DNA of 34,245 nt from Halomonas salinarum (GTDB taxonomy: Bacteria; Pseudomonadota; Gammaproteobacteria; Pseudomonadales; Halomonadaceae). The stretch is taken from positions 1 through 34,245 of the forward strand of contig NZ_WWNB01000027.1 of NCBI RefSeq assembly GCF_012062845.1. The letters are read 5' to 3'. The position numbers were made by a program, and so were the translations under genes. Below the pieces are notes generated by a model that worked only from the letters and a program-made list of their open reading frames with translations, was not told the origin of the DNA and searched no databases. Of the stretch, positions 27,026-34,245 are shown one piece after another (within the stretch, counting starts at the first letter, position 1; each line of letters opens with the position of its first letter).

Positions 27026-27166
27026 CAACGCCACATCGCGCTCAGGCACTTTTCAGCAAGGTGCTGAGCAACATTGCGTACAGCCTTTAGTCGTAAACAA
27101 CTATCGGGGCGGGATACTACATAACAGCAGCAGCTCAGGCCAGTCACATGATGGCAACGGACAGAC

Positions 27167-27186
27167 TTGTAGCTTATTTCCTACAA
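27167..27186. promoter_or_regulatory. Operator-like inverted repeat between wza and yjbE
   Basis: TTGTAG and CTACAA form a perfect 6-bp inverted repeat with an 8-bp AT-rich spacer, in an AT-rich patch of the divergent intergenic region. Geometry fits a dimeric regulator site able to act on both operons. I cannot assign the regulator. Confidence 0.4.
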
Positions 27187-27375
27187 ATTCATACAATAAT
27201 TAGCGTGCATACTTAATTAATGTTCCATTTTTATCCGAATCGATCATTGGCAGTACCCAACAAGGGGACTTGACGGTAGGATTGAGGCCTCTAAGCTGCT
27301 CGTGCACATGATACTAATGTGTAATGTCTGTTGGTTATCATCAGACAAGGCAATCTCAAAGGAAGGAGTCTTTCC

Positions 27376-27759
27376 ATGTTGAAGAAAACGATGGCAATCA
27401 CCGCCATTATCGGCCTAATGACGTCCCCCCTCGCCTTCGCGCAAGGCGCCGGGGAAACTGGCGTCGGCGCAAGCAGTGGTAGTAGCGCTGGTGCGGGTGC
27501 TAGCTCCGCTGGCGGTGCTGGTGCAGGCGCTGGCGGTGCTGGTGCAAGCGCCGGTGCCGCCGGCGCCGGTGCCGGTGCTGCCGGCGGTGTCGCTGCAGGT
27601 GGTGCCGCTGCTGGAGCCGCTGCTGGCATGTCTGCTGCAGCTATTGCCGGTACGGTAGCGGCTGCTGCTGCTGCCGTGGGCGTGGCAGCATCGGCTGTTA
27701 GTGGAAATGACGGTACGTCCGGTACGTCCGGTACGACTGGTACAACTGGCACTATCTAA
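27376..27759 (+). CDS. yjbE: YjbE-like secreted Ala/Gly-rich exopolysaccharide protein
   Basis: This 127-residue protein starts at ATG 27376 with a strong GGAAGGAG site. A signal peptide (MLKKTMAITAIIGLMTSPLAFA) is cut near residue 22. The mature part is almost only Gly, Ala and Ser, followed by an Ala-rich hydrophobic stretch and a GNDGTSGTSGTTGTTGT tail, which matches the layout of E. coli YjbE. The gene is built from GGTGCT-like hexamer repeats (about 27480-27610), prone to slippage. YjbE to YjbH are linked to extracellular polysaccharide production in E. coli; YjbE's exact role is unknown. Its stop overlaps the yjbF start (TAATG). Confidence 0.8.
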   Translation: MLKKTMAITAIIGLMTSPLAFAQGAGETGVGASSGSSAGAGASSAGGAGAGAGGAGASAGAAGAGAGAAGGVAAGGAAAGAAAGMSAAAIAGTVAAAAAAVGVAASAVSGNDGTSGTSGTTGTTGTI

Positions 27760-28406
27760 TGACGGTGTCAGTCATAGAAAAAGGCCGCCCTTGGGCGGCC
27801 TCCTTATGTGTTCTCCTTGCTTCCTGCAGTTCAGGTGGTGGAACAACCCCCACCGGGGATACCCTATCTGCTTTCTTCGGACCGTCAGCAGCCGACATTA
27901 GTGCTTATGCACAGCAGGTCCCGTACGCTTCGCTCGCTCTGTCCATCGATGGCAACAAGACTCTGGCCATCATGGCGTACCAAGGGAACGCTGATGGTAG
28001 TACCACACTTTGGCAGGCAAAGGATCGGGCAACCCTGGCGCTGAAAGACGGCATACCCTACTCCACAGCGGGATTTGACAACAACCTGATGGGGCTGAGC
28101 TACGACAGGGCGCTGCTGGACTCACAACGCCTGGATGCCTATTGGCAAGACCGCGACGGCCAATTACGGCATGCTCGCGCCTCGCTAACCACTCAATGCG
28201 CCCCGGCCTCCTCTGTCTCGCTTCCCTTGACTACCTTGCCACTCCAGCGATGCACGCAAGAATGGAACTGGCACGACGCAGGAACGTCGATCAATACACT
28301 CTGGCGATCAGCAGAATCCGGGCGTATCTGGGCCGGCGACATACAACCGTGGCCAGGGGCTCCTGATATCTCATGGCAGGTCGCCAGACCATGGTGGTCT
28401 GATTAG
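27759..28406 (+). CDS. yjbF: YjbF/GfcB-like lipoprotein
   Basis: A 215-residue predicted lipoprotein. The hydrophobic stretch AASLCVLLASC supplies a lipobox (LASC) near residue 23, followed by a Gly/Thr linker. The rest is a soluble beta-rich domain (SLALSIDGNKTLAIMAYQG, then Trp-rich C-terminal strands) as in the YjbF/GfcB family of group 4 capsule and EPS operons. The ATG overlaps the yjbE stop by one base, implying coupling. Oddly, the signal-peptide codons contain a 9-bp GC-rich hairpin, listed separately. A role at the outer membrane with YjbG and YjbH is inferred from the family. Confidence 0.82.
   Translation: MTVSVIEKGRPWAASLCVLLASCSSGGGTTPTGDTLSAFFGPSAADISAYAQQVPYASLALSIDGNKTLAIMAYQGNADGSTTLWQAKDRATLALKDGIPYSTAGFDNNLMGLSYDRALLDSQRLDAYWQDRDGQLRHARASLTTQCAPASSVSLPLTTLPLQRCTQEWNWHDAGTSINTLWRSAESGRIWAGDIQPWPGAPDISWQVARPWWSD
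27782..27801 (-). terminator. Terminator-like hairpin inside the 5' end of yjbF
   Basis: AGGCCGCCC and GGGCGGCCT form a perfect 9-bp stem around TT. On the minus strand it is followed by TTTTTC, a good intrinsic terminator for antisense transcription. On the plus strand the following bases are CCTTATG, without a T-run, so forward termination should be weak, though the fold could attenuate yjbF relative to yjbE. Confidence 0.6.
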
Positions 28407-28511
28407 TTGCCGCCTAGAGCCTGATAGCCATTAACCAGTACTGTTACGAAAGGCCGCGCAGGCGTATACCACTGCTTAGCACTCCCAACCTACAACCTGT
28501 TGTTTTCCTTC

Positions 28512-29333
28512 ATGACTTCGCCCTTAATCAGCAACATCCTTGCTTGCACGCCACGCATATCTGCCATCCTGGCGATTAGCTTGCTGACATATTCAACATC
28601 ACACGCAGAGAGTCCGGCCACAATGCTGAGTGTCAGTGACAACACGACGCTTCGTGACGCTTGGTTAAGAGCCGATATTCCTTCCGCGATACCGGCTTAT
28701 TCTTTTTATCAGCGCCGTGTGGAACATGAAGAGACAAAGGCCACACTGGAGCAGCTGAAGGAGGAGTTGGTAGTACTAAGTGAGGAGCGAATTGAGCGTG
28801 CCACTAGTGCAGAAGCCTCACAATCGGCGCTGGGACTGCGGGCCTGGCAGCAACATGTCGAATATTTCCTTGAAACGCCAGACGCTAGCCGCTCGTTGGC
28901 AAGAGCAGACGTTGCCTACTTGGTGGCTCACCCTCGAGACAATCCAACGCTCAGCGATATTCATCATTTCGGATACTGCGAGCCTCCCGATTGGGTCGAG
29001 CTTTGGCATGCCGGTGGAGTCGAAAAAATGGCTTATCAACCGGACATGACACTTGGCGACGCACTGGAAGCCTTGCCCGCAAGAGACACAAACCTAAGCG
29101 ACTATGTGACCTGGGTCTCGCCAGGAGGCCAGTATTTTCGTTTGGGCGTGGCGGCATGGAACCACCAGCAAGTCGACCTTGTGCCCGGTGGCCGTATCGT
29201 TGTGCCCTTGTCAGAATCCACTCCCAGCGCGGAGTGGGTTAACTACACCTTGCCGCATATCCTCGCCAAACGCTTGCCAGGCTCTGAGTGTAAGCGCTTC
29301 ATGCCTACCAAGCCTTTAGCCAGTTCATCATGA
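28512..29333 (+). CDS. yjbG: YjbG/GfcC-like periplasmic polysaccharide protein
   Basis: About 273 residues from ATG 28512; an upstream in-frame TTG at 28500 is less likely. A signal peptide ends near STSHA-ES, so the product is periplasmic. The body carries a helical segment (HEETKATLEQLKEELVVLSEERIE) and C-terminal strands with YVTWVSPGGQYFRLGVAAWN, matching the YjbG/GfcC capsule-protein family, whose solved member has tandem beta-grasp domains. A pair of Cys (YCEPP and SECKRF) may form a disulfide. The stop overlaps the yjbH start by four bases. About 105 bases separate it from yjbF. Confidence 0.85.
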   Translation: MTSPLISNILACTPRISAILAISLLTYSTSHAESPATMLSVSDNTTLRDAWLRADIPSAIPAYSFYQRRVEHEETKATLEQLKEELVVLSEERIERATSAEASQSALGLRAWQQHVEYFLETPDASRSLARADVAYLVAHPRDNPTLSDIHHFGYCEPPDWVELWHAGGVEKMAYQPDMTLGDALEALPARDTNLSDYVTWVSPGGQYFRLGVAAWNHQQVDLVPGGRIVVPLSESTPSAEWVNYTLPHILAKRLPGSECKRFMPTKPLASSS

Positions 29334-31609
29334 TGACCAACTTATTTTTTGTTCCTCGGGTTCTATGGCGTGCCCAGCGACCTTCATTTAGACACATACA
29401 CTTTATGCTGGGCGCCGGCATCACCTTCGTATCCACTTCCCTTTTTGCCTCCGGTGATAACGGTATGGGAGTGCAAGAACCCTATCCGTCGCTACCGCAA
29501 TATGGTTCCCACGGCACACACTTAGGCAAACATCAGAGCGACTTCGGCGGTGTGGGCTTAATGCAGAACCCCACTGCCAGAATGGCCGCTGCTGGACAAT
29601 TCTCTTTCAACTACAACCGAGCAGAGCCCTACCGCCGGTATAGCATCAGCCTACAGCCCCTCGACTGGTTCGAATTCAGCTTTCGCTACAGTGAAATTAC
29701 CGACCGCCTGTACGGCGAATCTATAGCGGGCAATCGGGACTACCTGGACAAAGGCTTTGATGCCAAGTTCAGGCTCTGGCAAGAAAGTCGCTATCTTCCG
29801 GAGGTGGCACTAGGGCTTCGCGATGCCGGTGGCACCACCCTGTTTGGCGCAGAATACCTAGTGGCCAACAAACGCTGGTATGACCTCGACTTCAGCCTTG
29901 GCCTAGGTTGGGGCTACCTCGGTGCGCGAGGTGATTTCGGCTCGCCCCTGTCTTTAGTGGGTGAGCGCTTCGACTCTCGCGAGGGGGAAACCGGCATAGA
30001 CTCGACCGGTGACTTCGACCTTAATCAGTTGTTCAGTGGTAATACCGCCCTATTCGCTGGTGTCGAGTACCAGACACCCTGGCAACCTCTCGTGCTTCAA
30101 CTTGAATACGAAGGTAACGACTACTCAAGTGAACCAGCGACCAGCTCCATCGAGCAGGAATCCCCCTTCAATATTGGCGCGCGATTCCATCTGAGCGACA
30201 GCGTGACCTTGAATGCCGGCTGGCAGCGGGGTAACACCTTGATGACCGGCATCTCCCTAAGCACCAACCTGGCCAACATATCGCAAGCCAAGCGCGACAC
30301 CATGCCATTCGAGGTGGAAGGATCTTCAACTGCCGGTCCCCCTGCTGGTGACACGACCAATGAAGCAGGCACCTCGTCAGCAACTGACGCTTCGCCGACC
30401 ACGCCTGATACCGACTGGGCTGAAGCCATCGATTCCCTAGCGCAAAATGCCGGGGTGAAGGTCAATCGTATTTCGACAGATGGTGACACCCTGCTCGTGG
30501 AGGCTACGCCAACCAAGTACCGCTCAATGGCCAAGACTGCGGGACGTGCCAACCGCATCCTTCATCGATATGCCCCGGCGCATATCACGACGTTCCGTTA
30601 CCGTTGGCAGGCTCGTGGTATGGACCTGCGTGACGATGTGCACTCGCGGACAGATTTCGTCGCAGCGGCACAATCGGCATCCGATGAGCCTCAGTATCAT
30701 TACAGCGTCTATTCGCAGTCGTCCCGCCAGCGCGGCCTGTACGATGAAGTGCTCTATGAGCCGAAGGAGACGCCGTTAAGCTACAGTATCGGGCCCGGCT
30801 ATAATCAAAACCTTGGCGGGCCGGATGGGTATCTCTACCAGCTACAGCTACAGGCCAATGCCGAGCTGCGCACAGACACTAATGGCTGGTTTTCGGGCAG
30901 CCTTGGCTGGACGGTGCTCGATAACTTCGACCAGTTCGACTATGTCGCCGACTCTGAACTGCCGCGGGTGAGGACCTTTATCGGGGAGTATCTCAAAGAG
31001 GCAAGTCTTGGCATCACCAACCTCCAATACACGCGGACAACGCAGCTAAGCAAGAACTGGTATGCCATGGGTTACGGTGGGCTGCTGGAAATGATGTATG
31101 CCGGGTTGGGCAGCGAAGTGCTGTATCGCCCGTTCAATAGTGACTGGGCGGTTGGCGCTGACGTCAATTACGTCCGTCAGCGAGAGTTTGATCAACAGTT
31201 CAGCCTGCGAGATTACTCGACGACCACCGGGCACCTGAATGCCTATTGGCAAACCGGCTATGAGGACATCCTCGCTAAGGTCAGCGTGGGCCGCTATCTG
31301 GCCAAGGATATAGGCGCGACCTTTGATTTCTCCCGCGAGTTTGCCTCAGGCGCACGTATGGGAGCCTGGGCCACCTTCACCGATGCCGGAGACAAGTTCG
31401 GTGAAGGCAGCTTCGACAAGGGGGTCTATATCAGCCTCCCCCTCGATGCCTTCTTTACCACCTATAGCCGTGACCGCGTCAACATTGCCTGGCAACCTTT
31501 GACCCGTGATGGCGGTGCGCGTCTCGGGCGCCGGTATACGCTCTATGATCTGACAGGCGAACGCAGCTTGGGTGAGTTCTTCCAGGAACGCGACGCTGTC
31601 TGGAAATAA
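29330..31609 (+). CDS. yjbH: YjbH-family outer-membrane beta-barrel protein
   Basis: A 759-residue protein with a signal peptide ending near SLFASGD. The N-terminal YjbH signature GGVGLMQNPTARMAAAGQFS is followed by alternating aromatic strands (RYSISLQPLDWFEFSFRYS) typical of an outer-membrane barrel. A low-complexity Thr/Ser/Pro-rich linker near 325-360 joins two barrel-like halves, as reported for this family. It may form an export or modification pore for a polymer separate from the Wza route. It ends in AVWK, and an IS3 fragment abuts the stop, so the 3' end appears complete though close to a rearrangement. Confidence 0.88.
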   Translation: MMTNLFFVPRVLWRAQRPSFRHIHFMLGAGITFVSTSLFASGDNGMGVQEPYPSLPQYGSHGTHLGKHQSDFGGVGLMQNPTARMAAAGQFSFNYNRAEPYRRYSISLQPLDWFEFSFRYSEITDRLYGESIAGNRDYLDKGFDAKFRLWQESRYLPEVALGLRDAGGTTLFGAEYLVANKRWYDLDFSLGLGWGYLGARGDFGSPLSLVGERFDSREGETGIDSTGDFDLNQLFSGNTALFAGVEYQTPWQPLVLQLEYEGNDYSSEPATSSIEQESPFNIGARFHLSDSVTLNAGWQRGNTLMTGISLSTNLANISQAKRDTMPFEVEGSSTAGPPAGDTTNEAGTSSATDASPTTPDTDWAEAIDSLAQNAGVKVNRISTDGDTLLVEATPTKYRSMAKTAGRANRILHRYAPAHITTFRYRWQARGMDLRDDVHSRTDFVAAAQSASDEPQYHYSVYSQSSRQRGLYDEVLYEPKETPLSYSIGPGYNQNLGGPDGYLYQLQLQANAELRTDTNGWFSGSLGWTVLDNFDQFDYVADSELPRVRTFIGEYLKEASLGITNLQYTRTTQLSKNWYAMGYGGLLEMMYAGLGSEVLYRPFNSDWAVGADVNYVRQREFDQQFSLRDYSTTTGHLNAYWQTGYEDILAKVSVGRYLAKDIGATFDFSREFASGARMGAWATFTDAGDKFGEGSFDKGVYISLPLDAFFTTYSRDRVNIAWQPLTRDGGARLGRRYTLYDLTGERSLGEFFQERDAVWK

Positions 31610-31782
31610 CCTGATCTGGTTCCATCGCTTCGAGTCGCTGGGCCAAGACAGAGCGGTGATCGACCGTTGGATCCGGTACTACAACGAAGAGCGAGCCCAT
31701 CAGTCTCTGGGCTATGGGGCACAACGGGCACATCCTACATTAGCCGCGTAGGGTGTGCAGAAACCAGGGGGACATTACACAC
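31610..31782 (+). pseudogene. 3' fragment of an IS3-family transposase (OrfB) with probable IS end
   Basis: A plus-strand frame to the TAG at 31749-31751 encodes RAVIDRWIRYYNEERAHQSL then GYGAQ, the conserved C-terminal segment of IS3-family OrfB integrases. The first base follows the yjbH stop almost directly, and the rest of the transposase is absent. After the stop, GTGCAGAAACCAGGGGGACA looks like an IS3-type terminal repeat, so the element end probably lies near 31782. It marks a past insertion and deletion behind yjbH. Confidence 0.75.
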
Positions 31783-31815
31783 GATTGCTGGGTAAGATCA
31801 CTCAGACACAAAAAA

Positions 31816-31863
31816 ACGCCAGTGCAGATAGGGCCATGGCCCTTCTGCACTGGCGTTTTTTTG
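31816..31863. terminator. Strong bidirectional intrinsic terminator
   Basis: ACGCCAGTGCAGA and TCTGCACTGGCGT form a 13-bp perfect stem, with an inner GGGCCATGGCCC palindrome at the tip, an A-run before it and a T-run after it. It can end both the yjbEFGH transcript and the converging sugar-transferase transcript. Confidence 0.93.
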
Positions 31864-31870
31864 GTGCCTA

Positions 31871-31985
31871 TTCCAAGGCCGCTTAGCCTGCTGGCCACCG
31901 AACATCTTGGAATTTCCCACACTTTTGTGGGTTTACCGATGGCGCGAAATGCCCCACATTTAGGTGGGGAGACACCACATATGTG
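31871..31985. repeat. Cluster of small stem-loops between converging operons
   Basis: After a loose TTCCAAG/CTTGGAA pair (31871-31912), three short palindromes follow in series: CCCACACTTTTGTGGG at 31916-31931, CCCCACATTTAGGTGGGG at 31952-31969 and CACATATGTG at 31976-31985. All share a CCCACA-like arm. None has a T-run. From here to 32170 there is no supported gene. Confidence 0.55.
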
Positions 31986-32170
31986 TGTAGCACGTCAATG
32001 CAACCTATTGATTTTGCAGGGCACTACCGATAAGGGCTCATATCATTCCAAAACGGTCAGGCGCAGACCACAGAAGTATCTCACCAAGATAAATACCAGT
32101 CAGCGTTAACTGACCGGCATTACAGCTTTATGCTGTCTCTATTCTCAATCCACATCCCGTATAAAAAAAT

Positions 32171-33451
32171 TCACCTCGCACCATGTCCGGTAAACACCGT
32201 CTTGATAGTCTTGAACAACACTAATATATCCAGCCATAGCGAGAAGTGCTTAATGTAGTAGAAGTCGTATTGCAGCTTTGTGATCATTCCATCGACTTCA
32301 GCCGCATACCCCTGCTCGACTTGGGCCCAACCCGAGATGCCGGGCCTCACCACATGGCGATAACGGAAAAAAGGCACATCGCGCTCGTACCATTCCGAGA
32401 GCTGCATGGATTCCGGCCGCGGCCCGATGAAGCTCATCTCCCCTTTCAGCACATTGAACAATTGAGGCAACTCATCCAAGCGACACTTACGAATTACTCT
32501 GCCGACTCGCGTAATACGGGGATCATTATCACCATCGGTAAAGCCTTTGCCACGCTGATCAATGTACATGCTGCGAAATTTGAACACCTTAAAGGGTTTG
32601 CCGCGATAGCCCATGCGCTGTTGCAAAAACAGCGCAGGTCCCGGGCTATCCATCCTGATCACCCAAGCAGTTACAAGCATGATGGGAGTCAGAACAGGGA
32701 GCAACATTAGTGCACCGATAATATCGCAGCAGCGCTTGGCGCTAGCATACATCGCAGACGGCATTAATGAACCAAACTCATTCTCCGAGAGGTGATCGAT
32801 ACGCACCCGGCCGCTGATCGCCTCATCCATCTGGCGGACGTGGTAAACTGGAATATGGCAAAGAGTGCATTCTGCCAAGAACTTTTCCCATTCCGGGCCA
32901 AGGCTATCACTTCGCAGGTCGGCCACAATGGCATCATAACGCGTGCCGTCCGGTTCTGGCGTACAAAGCTGCCGTAATTCAATATTGGCGGTAGGCTTCA
33001 AATGAACCGCATCACCAACAGGAACGACCGCAACCTTCGACCGGCGATACCGCCGGCCAATAAAATACCCTGCAAAAAACCAGACTAGAGAGACCAGGTA
33101 ACCCGAAAACACCACTTGCCGCGTATACTCTTCTCTAGTGAAGAAAAAAACAGCTACCACCAAAAGAAAGGCCAAACTTACGGCGGGTATTATATAGGAT
33201 GCCACCTGTACACCGGGGAAACGTGTAAACCTACGCAAGCAGAACGTTATGCCAATAAAGGCCATAGCAATGGCCATAATCGTGTTGAAACGATGATCTG
33301 TTATCGTCTGCCAGAATCCCCAGCCCCACCGATCAAGGGCCGGAAGCGCAATCACTAACGGTAACCCAACCAGCAGTTGAAAAGGCCAGCCTAAAAGAAA
33401 TTGTTCGTACCACCGTGAGTGGCGACGTTCATATGGGTATGTCACGTCCAT
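32171..33451 (-). CDS. Second polyprenyl-phosphate sugar transferase
   Basis: A 426-residue inner-membrane enzyme of the bacterial sugar transferase family. The first 140 residues hold about four membrane helices, then a short soluble domain (about 145-235). The catalytic domain shows MDSPGPALFLQQRMGYRGKPF, FKFRSM, RLDELPQLFNVLKGEMSFIGPRPE and PGISGWAQVEQGY. It differs clearly from the enzyme at 4221-5627 in its N-terminal half. It would start a different lipid-linked glycan, or act on another donor. ATG 33451 lies inside the end of the ruined ugd (10-base overlap), so the two were once an operon, and its present promoter is unclear. Confidence 0.9.
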   Translation of the reverse strand: MDVTYPYERRHSRWYEQFLLGWPFQLLVGLPLVIALPALDRWGWGFWQTITDHRFNTIMAIAMAFIGITFCLRRFTRFPGVQVASYIIPAVSLAFLLVVAVFFFTREEYTRQVVFSGYLVSLVWFFAGYFIGRRYRRSKVAVVPVGDAVHLKPTANIELRQLCTPEPDGTRYDAIVADLRSDSLGPEWEKFLAECTLCHIPVYHVRQMDEAISGRVRIDHLSENEFGSLMPSAMYASAKRCCDIIGALMLLPVLTPIMLVTAWVIRMDSPGPALFLQQRMGYRGKPFKVFKFRSMYIDQRGKGFTDGDNDPRITRVGRVIRKCRLDELPQLFNVLKGEMSFIGPRPESMQLSEWYERDVPFFRYRHVVRPGISGWAQVEQGYAAEVDGMITKLQYDFYYIKHFSLWLDILVLFKTIKTVFTGHGAR

Positions 33452-33890
33452 GCCTTCATTGAGTCTCCGCGTCCAATTGCATAGTATATCAAGCCCGCGT
33501 CCTTGACGAACTTACGTGAATACAAGTTTCGACCATCACCGTCATGGCGAACTGAGGCTTGAACCCACCGAAATCAAGCTCACAAAATTTTTCCCACCCG
33601 GTGCAAGTCTCCAACGCATCGGCTCCCTCCACCTCTTGAAGCCGGCCAGGCACCAACACCGGGTCATCGCCATCACCATACACATGAATACGAAGGTATT
33701 CTTCATGGCCTCTGAACTCGTAGGCCTGGCCCCTTGCACCGGCGGCTCATAACGCCTCCATGACGTAGCAGCTCGGAGTATCAGCATACCACGTATCATC
33801 GGTGCTGGGCTTGAACGACATCCATCACAGGGCGATGGGCTTGCCGGCCAGACTGGCAATCTGATCCTTCCCAGCATCAATGGACCCGGG
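33442..33890 (-). pseudogene. ugd: UDP-glucose 6-dehydrogenase, C-terminal remnant
   Basis: Read on the minus strand from about 33890, the C-terminal domain of UDP-glucose dehydrogenase is recognisable: LAGKPIAL-stop-WMSFKPSTDD, VMEALstopAAGARGQAYEF, GADALETCTGWEKFCELDF and, after a frame shift near 33545, DGRNLYSRKFVKDAG with a stop at 33442. Two in-frame stops and a frame shift rule out sequencing error alone. The N-terminal NAD domain and catalytic Cys region are missing, and transposase sequence follows upstream. The enzyme would have made UDP-glucuronate for the polymer begun by the adjacent transferase. Confidence 0.85.
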
Positions 33891-33913
33891 CCAGGGAAAA
33901 CGCATGAAAATTT

Positions 33914-34237
33914 TCATACCGCGAGAATGTCCGCCAGGTAGGTCTCACCCAGCACTGCTTTCTTCTGTTTTCGCCGGATTCCCCCCTTGAAACGCTTCTC
34001 CCCTTTCAGGTAATTCAGCGCAATATTCCGGACCCTCGCAAGATTTTCCGCCGCCTGTCCGCAGTGGATCTTGCAGGCATCTTCACGGAGAGCAACGTCC
34101 AGAGACCAGTGAAGCTTGTGGTGAGTAGACCGCAGGAACCTCCCCTGCAGCCTCTCGCAGAACGGAACGTGAACCTCTCGATTCATTCCGCTCCCATCAA
34201 GCAAACGATCCACGCATACCCTGCCGCCAATGGGCAA
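33914..34237 (-). pseudogene. ISAs1-type transposase, C-terminal fragment
   Basis: The open segment of 107 codons contains HHKLHWSLDVALREDACKI, AAENLARVRNIALNYLK and FKGGIRRKQKKAVLGETYLADIL, the conserved C-terminus of ISAs1/IS4-like transposases (usually NKLHW-x-LDV-x-F-x-EDA and RIALNLLK). The preceding residues (about 1-30) do not fit the family, so it is likely a truncated or frame-shifted copy reaching the window edge. It abuts the ugd remnant and probably caused its loss. Confidence 0.78.
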
Positions 34238-34245
34238 ATAAACGG

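Noticed and set aside
26869..27147. 92-codon minus-strand open frame upstream of wza
   Set aside because: It overlaps the stem-loops and ends inside the ops element, has no ribosome site and no recognisable domain. A structured leader explains the region better.
31916..31985. CRISPR-like repeats
   Set aside because: The palindromes differ in length and sequence, lack uniform spacers and have no cas genes nearby.

Overview
The window is a long extracellular or capsular polysaccharide locus from a Gram-negative gammaproteobacterium. Moderately GC-rich coding DNA, the wza-wzb-wzc export trio, a divergent yjbEFGH operon and the style of the galU and pgm proteins suggest a Halomonadaceae-like marine or halophilic bacterium. 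That placement is inference from protein style, not a search result.

Nearly all biosynthetic genes lie on the minus strand and read from about 26.8 kb down to about 0.1 kb. In transcription order: a structured leader carrying an exact ops (RfaH recruitment) element; wza, wzb and wzc (export and its tyrosine kinase/phosphatase control); a 1.5-kb decayed gap with IS3-family remnants; wzx flippase; a seven-gene pseudaminic-acid block (pseB, pseC, a cytidylyltransferase fused to an aldo/keto reductase, an SDR reductase, pseG, a formyltransferase and pseI); an IS30 copy with a nonsense codon; an AT-rich block with a putative sialyltransferase-like glycosyltransferase, the wzy polymerase and a GT4 glycosyltransferase; an intact IS30 copy; then the initiating sugar-phosphate transferase, a VanZ-like membrane protein, and galE, galU and pgm for UDP-sugar supply. 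galE and pgm carry frame breaks and pgm is also truncated.

The plus strand from 27.3 to 31.6 kb holds yjbE (secreted Ala/Gly-rich protein), yjbF (lipoprotein), yjbG and yjbH (outer-membrane barrel), ending at an IS3 fragment and a strong bidirectional terminator. Converging on it is a second polyprenyl-phosphate sugar transferase (32.2-33.5 kb), preceded by a ruined ugd (UDP-glucose dehydrogenase) and an ISAs1-type transposase fragment at the window edge.

The likely pathway starts with a hexose-1-phosphate loaded on undecaprenyl phosphate. The glycosyltransferases extend it, one probably adding a CMP-activated pseudaminic-acid derivative. Wzx flips the repeat unit, Wzy polymerises it, and Wza/Wzc export the chain. 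The most distinctive points are a formyltransferase where PseH is expected (predicting a 7-N-formyl pseudaminic acid), the fused cytidylyltransferase-reductase with its SDR partner, a candidate pseudaminyltransferase inside an IS30-bounded AT-rich cassette, and the ops element that could let RfaH drive the whole 25-kb unit.
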